Part shown: positions 1 to 10,764 of the stretch, piece after piece
How positions within the stretch are numbered: the first letter of the stretch is position 1
How the letters are laid out: each line of letters starts with the position of its first letter
Assembly (NCBI GenBank): GCA_022494885.1
Contig: JAGVSM010003996.1
Coordinates: forward strand, 1-64,000
From: Micrasema longulum
Lineage: Eukaryota > Arthropoda > Insecta > Trichoptera > Brachycentridae
Direction: 5' to 3'
DNA: 64,000 nucleotides
Translations under genes and position numbers: made by a program
The notes under the pieces: model-generated
Told to the model about the DNA's origin: nothing
What the model saw: the letters and a program-made list of their open reading frames with translations, nothing else
The model's database searches: none

Positions 1-285
1 AAATTCTGTTTTTTTTTATTAGAGTTTAAAATTTTATGAACAAATATCTTTGTATTGTAAAATATTCTTTGTTTATATGTTAATAATTTCATTTCATTTA
101 CCATCGACTTTACCCTCGTATATCTGTTTTTTTCAAAATGATTCTAAAGGCTTTATTTTGTAATACAGTTAGTTTATCTATGTTTTCTTTGTTTGATAAA
201 ATAAAATGCTACTACAGTAGTTAACGTGTGGTTCAATAATTGCTTTGTAAATAGTTTTGCAAGAGTCCTTATCAATAAATCTTAG
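1..285 (-). mobile_element. LINE 3' fragment (reverse transcriptase C-terminal region), runs off left edge
   Basis: On the minus strand this reads a reverse-transcriptase thumb region containing RFIDKDSCKTIYKAIIEPHV and then NYCSSILF. The same peptide occurs on the plus strand at 32886-33000, so it is a dispersed family. The reading frame breaks near 185 (the FYQTKKT end), although further similarity to the 33.1 kb copy continues to base 1. It is a 5'-truncated, decayed non-LTR retrotransposon of Jockey/CR1-like type; the clade is a guess. Confidence 0.75.
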
Positions 286-810
286 AGAAATATAGATCTT
301 TGCGCTGTGCGTGTTCGTAGATATTAAAATTTTCAATATAATATGTAAAAAAGGAGGAAGGCTCATAAATGTTTTATTCATCGATCTACCAGGGTTGCAT
401 TCGAGGAGAATGCATTTACAAAAATATGGAAAGATGTTGTTTTTTTATGTTTAAAAAAAGTTTGTTTTTGAATGTTTACAAACAGCATTTGTTTTTTGTG
501 GATCTCAATCAGATTCTTTCCTTAAATTCCTTATAATTTTTACCTATTTATTTATTTTTACGGGATTTTTGGTAATACTAAAATAATATTAAATTCAGTA
601 CATTTTAAAAGATCGTATTCCTAGATAAGTACACCACTCTGTTGGTGAGAAGACCGGAGTTTGACGTTTCCAAAAAGAATGCCATATTTGAAAAAATATT
701 TATTTTATGATTAGGAATTCAACCAGAAGCAAGTACCTAGCTACCTACTTAAATTCAATGTTTGAATATGAACAATTTTTAGTTTTGGAATTTAATCACA
801 AACAAGTACC
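286..810. other. No recognisable gene
   Basis: AT-rich sequence with short open frames only. Position 385-410 has a slightly more GC-rich patch. I see no gene or clear repeat boundary. Confidence 0.5.
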
Positions 811-812
811 TA

Positions 813-951
813 TAGTCCTTAAAATATAGCTTGATTAGAAGAATGACAGCTGTCAAACTAATTTCATTAGTGATGGGAAATTACTGATCACTGATCAAAT
901 TGATTTTATCAGATGTTTCATGAAATCATGAAACTCTGTTTCCGAAAATTA
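813..951 (-). mobile_element. MITE-A fragment (one terminal inverted repeat end, inverted)
   Basis: Starts TAGTCCTTAAAATATAGC after a TA, then reads as the reverse complement of the right end of the 523-542 bp MITE-A copies at 6982, 31363 and 34706, including GACAGCTGTC and the TTTCCGAAAATT motif. Similarity stops near 950, so only about 140 bp of one end remain. It lies about 45 bp before the 3' splice site of the candidate exon at 996. Confidence 0.8.
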
Positions 952-995
952 AGAACGTTTTTATCTAATTTTATCTGGCTTGTATTATTTTTCAG

Positions 996-1188
996 ATTTT
1001 TCATGGCTCGAAAAGGCATCCTACCGCGCAGGAAGCGAGGGCGCAGCTCGGCGGCTCCGCCCCCCTCCCCCGGCGACGGCCCCGCGCATTCCGCGCCCCA
1101 CGGCCAGCCCCCCGCCAGCCCCACGCAGCCCCCGTACCACATGGCCACGTACAAACTGCCCGACTTCGACCTGGGCCGAGTCTCCTAA
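996..1188 (+). CDS. Candidate terminal exon, proline/basic-rich, product unknown
   Basis: A GC-rich island in AT-rich DNA, preceded by a good 3' splice site (pyrimidine-rich tract ending TTTTTCAG at 995). In the frame that includes ATG 1003 the product has a basic stretch LPRRKRGR, a run rich in Pro, Ala and Ser, and ends YHMATYKLPDFDLGRVS before tandem stops TAA TAG. Almost every codon ends in G or C, as in exon 7 of the protease gene at 32 kb, which argues for real coding. After the stops the same frame stays GC3-rich to a TAG near 1333, so the exon may continue through two small indels (see findings). I do not recognise the family. An initiating exon from ATG 1003 is possible but less likely given the splice acceptor. 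Confidence 0.4.
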
Positions 1189-1364
1189 TAGAGACTCGTC
1201 AGTTCAGTCGGCGGGGAAACTGATAATAATTTGAACGGGTACCTGCTCAGTCCGGCTTCGTATGTCTTGTCCCCTGTGTTCGTGCCGACGTACGTGTACG
1301 TGCCGGAGACCTCATCCATTATAGCGTTGCAATAGAAACAATCAAATGTAGCTGACTGAGTTTG

Positions 1365-1424
1365 GATGTTACCGACGCGAGTTTTACCGACAGGGATGTT
1401 ACAGACATGAATTTTACCGATACG
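1365..1424 (+). repeat. Two-copy 30-bp direct repeat
   Basis: Two diverged 30-bp units beginning GATGTTAC at 1365 and 1395. Read in one frame they give alternating DVTD and FTD motifs ending in TAA at 1428-1430. It may be simple noncoding duplication. Confidence 0.6.
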
Positions 1425-1837
1425 AAATAATAATTACATTAATATTCATATTAATAACTCATTGTTGAACAAATAGATTTGAATGAATCAATTGATTTAA
1501 TGTTATTGGATTTTAAATGGCACGAAATTTTTTATTAAAATATTATATGCTTTGATATTAAGTAAAATTCTGTAAACAGAACAGCAAACAGCAAGAGGCA
1601 ATCTTATAGAAACTTGCAAAATTCTGCATGGGTGTTTATACCTGACCATTATATGGAACTTGAGGACATTCAAGAAAATTAGATACTAAGTAAAAAATCA
1701 ACATTTCTTCAATAGTAGATTTATGCATTAAAAAAATGGACTTATACGAGGTGTGTACAGAAAATAACGGGAATGTTTTAATTTCGCCGGTTTGGAGAGT
1801 CCGATTGTCATTTTTTTTTTCGTTAGTTGGTATACAT

Positions 1838-2355
1838 CCACTACTTCGGGAACTACACTGGCTACGTTTTCCACAGAGGGTCGAATACAAACTCTGTTGG
1901 CTTATGTATAAGTCACTGCACAACTCGGCTCCGGAATATCTAAGGGAACTATGCATTCCAGATGAACTAGCTGACAGGCGTCTCACGCTTAGATCAGCTA
2001 CGTCTACGGCGAGAGGAAAAGTTATTATACCTCTACGCAAACAGCGCACTAAATTTAGTGAACGCGCATTTGCGGTCGCGGGCCCTATGGCATGGAATGC
2101 TCTCCCAGCAGAGGTGCGAGGCTGTGAAAGTGAAGTGATGTTTCGGAAAAACTTAAAACCCACTTGTTCTCTAAATCGTTTGAATAAATCCGTAGCACGT
2201 GACAACAAAATAAATTATTTTAATTAAATTACAAATTTAAAAGCTTCAATTAAATTAACTTAACAATAGAATCACCATGTAAAGCGCCCTTGAGGTATTT
2301 TATTACGAAAATGGCGCTATATAAGTTATCCATAATTAACTTTTATAATTAATTA
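1838..2355 (+). mobile_element. LINE 3' end inserted in the mariner's left inverted end
   Basis: Encodes the C-terminal part of a CR1/L2-type reverse transcriptase: HPLLRELHW, then RVEYKLCWLMYKSLHNSAPE, then FAVAGPMAWNALPAEVR, ending in a stop at 2225-2227. That pattern (thumb plus WN-LP tail) is standard for this LINE group. ATACAT occurs at both edges (1832-1837 and 2356-2361), a plausible short target duplication, and mariner end sequence resumes on each side. 5'-truncated. Confidence 0.8.
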
Positions 2356-2409
2356 ATACATGCCCCTGAAGTATGCTAAAATATTCAGCTGTATATTAAT
2401 ACAATTAAC

Positions 2410-2736
2410 AATTATGTTTACTTTGTGGCAGCCGCTAAGGTTAGTAGACGTGTTGGGCGTGCTCGGCGATTTTCGTCTTGGCGATCCAGAATGCCTCCAC
2501 TGGGACGATTGAGCCTTAGTTTCGTCGTCATATCCGTAAACCCATGTCTCGTCACCTGTTATAACACATTTCAGTAATTCTGCATCGTCGTTGACTTCAT
2601 TTAGTGACACCTGAGCAACTTCCATTCGCCGCTGTTTTTGTTCAAAATTCAAAAATTTTGAAACGAATTTTGCTGCCACGCGTTTCATACCCAAAACATC
2701 CTAAAAAAAATTCATGGCATGAACCAATCGATATGG
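2410..2736 (-). pseudogene. Mariner transposase remnant, second part
   Basis: Minus-strand frame reading GMKRVAAKFVSKFLNFEQKQ, then VITGDETWVYGYDDETKAQSS, a hallmark of mariner transposases; the D of GDETW is the first catalytic aspartate. The product runs into the inverted end after about 30 more residues, so the remaining catalytic residues are absent. The 5' side carries a frameshift near 2700 (GSCHEFF followed by an A-run) before the LINE insertion at 2748. Confidence 0.85.
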
Positions 2737-2747
2737 CAATATCATCA

Positions 2748-3647
2748 TTGAGGGGAGATCCTTAAGCCCACCATCCACCCGCAGCTGTTATCTGCTGAGT
2801 CCTGGGGGACTCTCTTTCAGCTGCGCATAGAGGAAAGTCATTATAAATATTCCTAAGGAATACAAACTCTATGCAGATTAAGGAGGGGGAAGGAGGACGT
2901 ATGGACAAAGGCCAACACGTCGTCCCCACCCCTCAGGATCCCCTCAATGCCTCTGTTTTGTTTTATTCAAAAAAGTGTACACAAACAATTTACATAAATA
3001 AACGTACTCGTATCCAAATGTACAAAAACAATTTCTTAAAACTATAGAAACATAACAAACATAACTTGCACAAAAACATAAGTAAAAACACGGATATTTA
3101 CAATAAGAGAACGGCTTTGGATAGAGAAGGACTCCCTGGGTGGTCAGAGGCAGAGGATCCGAATACCACCCCCGTAAGGTGAGGATAAAACAAAAGAACA
3201 TGTGCGTTCCGCTCGGAAGGAAGCACAGTCCCAACTGAATGAGCATCCCACAGGAACAGTTGCCTGTCCCACCATATTTTACCCACCTAGGCGTCCGCGC
3301 ATCTGAGGAGCTCCCAACGCGATACCCAAGTCCGGACAAACTGACGCAAGAGTGCAAAATTCGTACTGTTGGCCATCAGATCCTCATTCCCTGATGGTCG
3401 CATGACCCCTGTCAGACCATTCAGCATCTCATCTCTGGCATCATCCAATAGCACACAGTGCCACAGGATGTGTTCGGCCGATTGATGGTTATCTCCGCAA
3501 GCACAGCTCGAGACAGGGGCAAGTCCAAGTTTATGAAGCTTGTCTCTAAACTCCCCATGTCTCGAAACCATTTGTGCGGTATGATGGTCAAACACCAAGA
3601 ACTTACTACACATCCTGTGTCTGATGGAAGGTAAAAAAGACCACGTC
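2748..3647 (-). mobile_element. 5'-truncated LINE inserted in mariner transposase
   Basis: 900 bp bounded by an exact 11-bp duplication CAATATCATCA (2737-2747 and 3648-3658). On the minus strand, 3613-3287 encodes the end of a LINE ORF2 with a Cys/His motif, CACGDNHQSAEHILWHC, typical of the zinc-knuckle tail after the RNase H region in R1/I/Loa-like elements. Downstream is a 3' untranslated region with no long poly(A). The insertion interrupts the mariner transposase, so it is younger than the mariner. Confidence 0.85.
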
Positions 3648-3870
3648 CAATATCATCAGCGACTTCTCTGACTGTGATTCGGCGATCATTCAAAACCATT
3701 TCATTCACTTTTTCATTGGTTGTTGATGTGCTGGGCATCCGGGCTGTTCGTCAAATTCAACGTCTTCACGGCCATCTTAGAAACCTTAGCTTATACCACT
3801 CGTAAACTCTTGTTTTACTCATAGCAGACTCACTATAGGCTATTGTTAACATTTTACATACTTTGTTTCA
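3648..3870 (-). pseudogene. Mariner transposase remnant, N-terminal part
   Basis: Minus-strand pieces read SESAMSKTRVYEWYK, KDGREDVEFDEQPG and NEKVNEMVLNDRRITVREVA, the paired helix-turn-helix DNA-binding region of mariner transposases. Frames change between pieces, so it is inactive. It continues across the LINE into the piece ending at 2410. Confidence 0.8.
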
Positions 3871-4126
3871 TTTTAATATAATTTTTTACACAAAATTTGA
3901 TACAAAATCTTAGATCCATTTTTTTTAATAAACGAAAATCACCAAGCTCATAAAAACACATCTAACCTTAGCGGCTGCCACAGACAAAGAAAACAATGAA
4001 TACAGTTGAAAAATTTAGCATACTTTAGGGGCACGTATACCAACATAACAGAAGGAAAAAAATGACAATCGGACTCTCCAAACCCGCAAAATTAAAAAAT
4101 TCCCGTTATTTTATGAACACACCTCG

Positions 4127-5105
4127 TATTGTGTAATAAGTGAACATACCAGATAGATAGCATAGAGGTATGTTAGCTAATATTTTTCTTCCCGTGAATT
4201 TCAAACAAATGTTACTCCCGCTCGATAAATATTAAATATTCTTAAAATTAAGTAGAAATGTTTGTTATAGTAATTAACTATATATTTTTAATAAGGCAGC
4301 CATATTTTCATTACTTAATAATAATTCAGATTAAATATTAAGCCGAAGTACTCGAGCATGTATCATGTGCAGGACGCGCCCCTGAGACCTCATCATGACC
4401 TCCGTTTGCATCTTAGCATCGGACCAATGCCAACGTAGACGTCTGTAACATCCCTGATTTTCAAGTAAAGTGCTCCCCTAACACGAGTGTCGACTAAACC
4501 GCCAGTTCACCGATTAATAACTGTGCCGGCGTTGACCGGATCACCGGCTCATCAACTAATAACTGTGCCAGCATAATCCAGACTCACCCATAAATAACTG
4601 TGCCAGAGTCACATTTTCACTCGTCGAATCGTTCTATTATATCCACATTGAAGTAATCTATAAAAGATATTCGGTCTCATAAATAATCTGTCACAAAAAC
4701 AATCACGATTGAATTTGTTTTATTAATCAAAATCTCCTGAAGTGTGAAATAAACTGAACTATTCAAAAATGGAACACCAGTAAAAAGACTACTAAAAAGT
4801 GACACGAGTTTTTTGACAGCAAAAGCAATGGAACTACTTAATTCAAAAGTTTTGGCAAGAACTTACATCTAGGTACCTATTCATATTAAAAGTTAAAAGT
4901 ACCCAACTGTGTAATAATTTATTTTCATTAAGGTCAGAACACACGGCTTTGTTTAGGATGCTTTAATTGTGAACAATTAATGATTAATGAGAAGGCGTAG
5001 AATCAATACCAATGTATATACCGCACCTGTATCTAGTGAAATAGGCTTAGAAATTCATTTATTAATGCATGACAATTATCAGACTTAAAAAAATCATTTT
5101 TTAAA
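4127..5105. other. Intergenic, includes a three-copy short repeat
   Basis: No gene seen. At 4515, 4557 and about 4592 a TAATAACTGTGCC-like motif recurs three times with 35-42 bp spacing in a locally GC-richer block (4340-4640), suggesting a decayed tandem repeat of unknown origin. Confidence 0.5.
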
Positions 5106-5114
5106 TATGTATAC

Positions 5115-5845
5115 AGCTGTTCTGCCGTCATAAGAAAGAAGGACGTTTCTACATAAAACAAAAAACGGAAAAAATTAATATTTTGTAACTCGGAGATTGA
5201 AAAATTCGCCGTGTGAAAAATACTACAAAAATTAAGTATATTATTATGCGAGAGTATGTATTATGGTTTGCCCTAACGGAATAAATATAGTAATTTTAAT
5301 AAATTTTACGTTATATATATAAAAATTAACATTTTCATCCACTTTTTAGTCAAAAAAGACTAGAAAATATGTTCTACTGCAATGAAAAAACGTTTCTAGC
5401 TAGAAACAGCATTTTTATTTAGTAATTAAGTAAATGTATTTCTTTCTTAGTGTTAATATGCCAATTGATTCTACTCAACTAAATAAAATAGACGTTACTG
5501 GCCATTTACTGCTTTTCAAACTATTAACGCCGACCTAATAATGAATTAACTTCGAAATTACCAGCAGATCTTAAATTAATTTGAATACGAGTAGGTACAT
5601 TCATTTCAGATGTTTTTAAAAACGGAATAGAAGAAAAAATAATTATTTTAATCAGTCTTTTATAATTACATAAGTCAGAACAGCCTTTTATATTTAGTAA
5701 TCTTCAAGACTTTGCAGTTTAGTCTCATTTATTAGTGAAAATAATAGGGTTGTGGTTATTTTACGAAGATAGATGTATTTTTAGTAGGTGCATATTTTTT
5801 TCGAAAAAAATGTTAGATGCGTCCTTCTTTCTTATGACAGCAGTG
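5115..5845. mobile_element. MITE with inverted ends around GTCATAAGAAAGAAGGACG
   Basis: GTCATAAGAAAGAAGGACG near 5127 has an exact reverse complement at about 5820-5838. The two ends enclose about 700 bp of AT-rich DNA without coding potential. Exact termini and target duplication are not clear. This fits a non-autonomous DNA transposon. Confidence 0.6.
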
Positions 5846-6418
5846 TTAAGGTTCGAATGCATTATTCTTCGAACGCTCCGTTGGCCTGGACACAGATAAG
5901 TTTTTAAAAATAATACTTTTATACGATGCATTCAAACGAAGATACTTTATATATATTTTTATTGGTTCGGTACATTTTAATTCATAAGGCAATATAACAT
6001 ATATTTGTATGGCCTTCTCTGTCGGACATCTTTTTTATCTGTGCAGGCCCGTTTGTGAATTGGTGTTGCTAGAACTCCTTAAAAAGTACATACTAATTTG
6101 TTAAAGAAAATCTTCTTAATTTAGGGACTTGACTAATGAATTATAAATGATCTTATTTGTGTGACATTCTCAATTTTCATTGTTGTTTGTTTAAGGTTCA
6201 GTGTAAAACTTCCAGAATTTAATTATGTCATTTTCAAATTTGGGTCATTGTGTCTGTACATATTGTCGAAGAAAATTTGTGATGGATGTACTTAATTATT
6301 TTTTTAATGTTTTTTTTCAATGCTTATATTGAAACTGTTTGAATTTGTCAGTATGTATTTTGTTATTAAAAATTTATATTTTCACTGTACAATTTCAAAC
6401 CGTAGCACAGGGTGTTTT

Positions 6419-6978
6419 TTTAAGCGTGATCCAACTTAAAATTGAACTAAAATAAGAATATATTCATTGGAATGAGATTGTTTTTATTGTGTTCGAAAGT
6501 ATAAAAATACACGTTTATTTTTAGAAAATGATATTCGTCAAATGTCTTATGCGACTTTTGTGGAACATTCTGTCGGTCCAATTTTTCCAAGGAGTCCGGC
6601 GTTATTTCTGAAATGCTTCAGAAGTTGTTTTTTTTGAAGAAGTTGATTTTCAAAGAACAAGGCTTTAACATAGCCCTTTAGGAAATAATCCGATGGCGTC
6701 AGAACACAGGATCAAGGAGGCCAATTAAAGGACCATTTCTGGAAATAATGTTGTCGCCAAGCTTGTCACGCAGTAAATTTATGGTAGAGCCATATGCGTT
6801 TGGCGAACTGAACACTGATTTTGAAATTAAATTTCTGAAATTTGCAGTTCTGCTCGAGTGTAAGGCGCTCCATTATTCATTTGAGTATTGTTACGGATCA
6901 CAAATGAAAAAAAAGCCTATTGTCGTTAGTTTGACAAGAGACAATATCAATTGAAAGATCACTCTAAAAAAAACACCT
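6419..6978 (-). mobile_element. Degenerate Tc1/mariner-superfamily element
   Basis: Ends AGGGTGTTTTTTTAAGCGTG and (reverse complement of the right end) AGGTGTTTTTTTTAGAGTG match as inverted repeats. On the minus strand 6800-6660 reads INLLRDKLGDNIISRNGP and, after frame changes, PRSCDLTPSDYFL, the conserved block around the second catalytic Asp of IS630/Tc1-like transposases found across insects. Only about 560 bp remain. A MITE-A copy sits directly beside its right end. Confidence 0.75.
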
Positions 6979-6981
6979 CTA

Positions 6982-7504
6982 TAGTCCTTAAAATATAGCT
7001 TGATTAGATGACAGTTGTCAGCAAAAGTGACGACATAACTTTGTAGTAACGTCTAAGGAGTGATTTATATTGACACACGAAAAATCATTAGTATCTGGCA
7101 TGTTAATTTATTTTTGCTTGACATATAAATCAACATAAATGCATAAAATCAGCTTTAAAACTAAAATAAACCTAATTATTTACGAAGTTCGTACAAGTTT
7201 ACATCATTTTGCAAAAATGTTAGAGATGGGACAAATTGTAAATCGATCGAATAAAAAAATAATTCATTTTATGTTGTTCATGAAAAAAAGTAATGTCTAA
7301 AAGTAAAGTAAATGTCTTATTTTTTGGTGAACTTTAGTCTTTAACACACTTTAATATGTTTTGGCATTTTTTTATCAATTTTCGGAAACAGAGTTTCATG
7401 TTTGCACGAAAAAACTGATAAAATCGATTTGATCAGTAATTTTCCATCACTAATGACATTAGTTTGACAGCTGTCATTTTAATTAAGCTATATTTTAAGG
7501 ACTA
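6982..7504 (+). mobile_element. MITE-A, full-length copy
   Basis: 523 bp with inverted ends TAGTCCTTAAAATATAGC and its complement CTATATTTTAAGGACTA, flanked by TA on both sides (6980-6981 and 7505-7506). No coding capacity. TA target choice points to a Tc1/mariner-type transposase acting in trans. Other copies: 31363-31889, 34706-35247, 51003-51534 and a fragment at 813. Confidence 0.9.
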
Positions 7505-8590
7505 TAGTTATCTTTTTAAACCGTTGGTTTCATACAAATAACATTGTTTTAGTTATTTTATAGATGAGACATGCAACTTTATATTTTATTTGTTGCTTTA
7601 CTGTGAGAAATATGTAATCATACTTTGACAAACTTCATTTGTACGCAGTTTAAATTTTTTCTTCATTATTTTATAATGTCATAAGTGTATCATTGTAAAA
7701 AATATAAATGATTTTAAAACAATATACATATAGTTAAGGAAAACTGTATTTCGCCGCGCTGGCAACATTGTATTGAAGAGTTTTAAGATTTAATATTAAC
7801 GTACATTTTAAGATAAAATCCTTGTTATATTAATAAAAAGGATAAATTATGCAATCATACAATATAATATTTATAGTACGTGCTTTATTACGTGTAATAT
7901 TAGGACTTAGTAACGCGTGTATAAACTTAGCGCTTATTTAATGCATGTGAACCGTCTCTTTGTATGTTTTTCTTTAAAACCATTTACAAATAATTTTAAA
8001 CCTTTCAAACCCGTATGTACTGAAGAAATTATTTGAATATGAAAAAAAAATATTTTCTTACTTATTATTTTTAATTCTTTTTTAATGAACACTGTGTCTT
8101 GAACTGATAAGGAATCGACAAAATTCATGAAACATGTTTTGTTATCTTACAATATGTGTTTACTCAATCAAATTAGTTTAATTTTAGTGAAAATATATTT
8201 GTCGCAGCCAAACTGTCCGATACCAACACGAGCAGAAAAAAATACTTAGGGATGCCAGTAAATAAAAAACAAACTCGCTGCTTTTCAATTTCTATTGGTA
8301 TGTGCGTAAACAAATCTTAAATTTTGTTTATGTATATTTTAATACACACACGGGTTGAAAGGGAATCAAATTTAATTTTAAGTTTTCCTCACTAAAATAA
8401 CATTTTTTAGGACTGTACGGTATTCAGTTCAGTATTCATTCATATGACTATTTCGATTCCTTCAAATTTGTTAATACATTGTATGCATTTATAATAGTAT
8501 TTTTAAGCATATGAGGGTACACGTGTAAAACGGATTAATTGCATTTTTTGATTTTTGAGATATTAATCTCCTGGAGTATGTTTAGGGGTA
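7505..8590. other. No recognisable gene
   Basis: AT-rich, only short open frames, no clear inverted ends found. Confidence 0.5.
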
Positions 8591-8593
8591 GTT

Positions 8594-8800
8594 TCTCTAA
8601 GAAATAAATCATACGAGGACCGCTTAAGAGAGCTCGGGTTAAGTTCACTGGGAGAGCGGAGGCAGCGTGGTGACTCCATCTTAGCTGAGCAATATAATGT
8701 ACCCAAGTTGAAATCAATGTTCACTATGAATGAAAACCGCCATCTCAGAGGTCATTCATTGAAACTCAACACTGCCTCCTTCTCATCCGACCCCACATAA
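8594..8800 (+). mobile_element. LINE 3' fragment
   Basis: Open frame reading YEDRLRELGLSSLGERRQRG and later RHLRGHSLKLNTASF, the end of a reverse transcriptase of the 'LGL-SLE-RR-RGD' type common in LINEs. It stops at TAA 8798. A related minus-strand fragment is at 48653-48841 (RCLRGHLLKLNTTSF). Confidence 0.8.
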
Positions 8801-8804
8801 AACT

Positions 8805-9019
8805 ATTTAAACATGTTTTTTTTTTAATTCAATAAAAAAAATAGTTTGTGGTATTAATTGAAAAATACAAAATATTTTTAATGAAATCATAGGTAAATAT
8901 GAATAATCCCCAATTATGACAGTTTTTACGATTTTCCTGCAGTTTTTCATTTCCTCATTTTCCTCAATTTAACACTTTTTTGCTGCTTCCTTGAAAAAAG
9001 TAAAACGGGGGTTTTACTG
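8805..9019 (-). mobile_element. Pogo-like (Tigger-type) MITE end
   Basis: Ends GGGGGTTTTACTG followed by TA at 9020; this is the complement of the CAGTAAAACCCC end of the longer element at 53944. The internal sequence (CCCCAATTATGACAGTTTT and the A/T tract before it) also matches that copy in reverse. A further isolated end, GGGGTTTTACTGTA, lies at 12098-12112. The CAGTaaAACC end with TA duplication is typical of pogo-like elements. Confidence 0.65.
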
Positions 9020-9021
9020 TA

Positions 9022-9940
9022 ATATTATTATTGAAAAAAAACATCATTTTACATTGTAAGTTCTTTGATTTGATTTGGTTCAAAAGTTATGATGTTTTGG
9101 AAATCGCACAATCACAAAATCTTGTTTCCTGAACATGTCGTTCAATGTGACTCCCGTGGTTTATCCTTTAAGGTACAGACATTTATTACATTAATTGAAA
9201 AACTATTTTATCTAATACACGAACCCATTGTCCTGTTAAATTCGTTACTTGCTGAGGAGTCCGTTCTCGCAGTGTACCCTTCATATCTGATTTGCCAGTT
9301 ATTTTGTGATTTTATGCCAGTGTTTTTTTATTACTTGTTAATTTGTATTAATTTTACTTTTTACTGTAATAATTTTTGTTATGTTGAATATTTTTAACGA
9401 AATTTGAGTGTTATATTCGAAAACATAGTCAGAATCATGTGCGATCTATAATGTATTTTTTTAAAACCAAGTGATTTAGTGTCTAGTATCAACTGAACAG
9501 AAAAGTTATGGCTTGTAACTTCAAAATAAAAATAAATTTGGCAGGATATCTGACATATGAAAAACACTTTTGAAACTGATACTTTAGGGTACCAGAAGCA
9601 AACTTAGAAATCTCCATTGAAGGAGTTACTGAGATATATGTGAAAAACTTTGAAAAAAGAATTGCGAGGTTTCTAATTATGCTTCACCAACTCAATGGAG
9701 AATGCTAAGTTTGCGGTGTCGAGTAGTATAATTGAAATCTGTTTTTGCAAGATTTAGAGACGGTTTTGAATTACGCTATTATTTAGGTAGGTGGGTTTTT
9801 ATGTATAGTTTGTTTTGGCTTCAATAACTAATTTTCCGTTTTTGGTGGAGATTTCTAAGTTTTCTTGTAATACCCTCACATACAGGAATCAAAGTATCAG
9901 CTTTTTTTATTGAAAGAATAAAGGAAGAGAGGATACCCGA
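9022..9940. other. No recognisable gene
   Basis: AT-rich. The 9089-9397 plus-strand open frame (about 100 codons) has hydrophobic low-complexity composition without a family signature, so I do not call it. Confidence 0.45.
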
Positions 9941-9944
9941 TAGA

Positions 9945-10195
9945 GACATCATCATCCCCTCTCCGCACCCGTTGGTGCATAGGGTACTACACTGGAACGC
10001 CAAGTCCAGCGACCTTGGCCATCTGTCACATAAAGATAAGGTGATCAGTCTTACGCTTCAAGTACCAGTCGAGGAACAGTGAAATATTAGTGTTAATCCA
10101 CATTTAAAAGCAATATTTCACGTCGACCCTGCCAAGAATCGAACCCAGGACCTCAAGAATGGTAGGCGAAAGCGCCAACCACTAGCGCGATTTTT
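9945..10195 (-). mobile_element. tRNA-derived SINE, family 3
   Basis: Reverse complement of the 19.6 kb copy. The minus strand has a B-box GGTTCGATTCTTGGCAG preceded by TTTCGCCTACCAT, then a body with GTGAAATATT, GAAGCGTAAGACTGATCACC, and a 3' end with GGTGCGGAGAGGGGATGATG. Copies recur through the window in both orientations. Confidence 0.8.
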
Positions 10196-10764
10196 ACCTC
10201 AGAGTATTTATTGAGTTGAAAACATTTGTTCTGGGTTCTGATTCTTTTTCTCACTCAGAACTGTATTCTTTACCAGCCCGGACATAGAATTATGTATTTA
10301 TAAATTGCCTTTATATAATATAATATATGTAATTCATTTGATACTAGATACAAAAAACTTGATTTTCATAGTCAATAATTTGTGCCATATTGAGTTTTCA
10401 CTTAAGCGATGTTAAGTTGTGATTTTACAGATCTTTTTTTACAAGTGTTTATTTTAATTCGTTTTTTAAATTATGTTTGATTTTTTAAAAAATAAGCTTT
10501 TTTGTGTATGTACATATTTGATTTCAAATATTAGATCAGTATTATAATTATGAGATAAGCATCAATTGAGATGATCAAGGAATAATCCTGTAATTACAGC
10601 TTTGTAATTCTGTCATCTGCAGTATTGTTACTCACTAATTTCATTTTATTTCGAACGAGAATTGCATATTTTTTATGAATATGTTTGAGAACAAAGCAAT
10701 GATTGATAAAAATGATTACATTGAAATAGCCAAAGGTTTTTTAATCAACGGTAGCTATAAAATT

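Larger units (their letters stand above)
1747..4126 (-). mobile_element. Mariner-family transposon with long inverted ends, split by two LINE insertions
   Basis: Flanked by TA on both sides (1745-1746 and 4127-4128). The left end CGAGGTGTGTACAGAAAATA and the right end, reverse complemented, CGAGGTGTGTTCATAAAATA are near-identical, and the similarity continues inward through GGAGAGTCCGATTGTCATTT to a shared CAGCCGCTAAGGTTAG (2434 side and 3962 side). Once the inserted LINE is removed the inverted ends are roughly 200 bp long, unusual for classic mariners, which have about 30 bp. The minus strand encodes a broken transposase. One LINE sits in the left end (1838-2355) and another in the transposase (2748-3647). 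The transposase lacks the C-terminal half, so this is a dead deletion derivative. Confidence 0.9.

Noticed and set aside
918..1154. Minus-strand open frame over the GC-rich block
   Set aside because: Gly/Pro/Arg-rich mirror of the plus-strand exon; third-position GC bias and the splice acceptor favour the plus strand.
9089..9397. 102-codon plus-strand open frame as a gene
   Set aside because: Low-complexity hydrophobic reading of AT-rich DNA, no splice sites or family signature.
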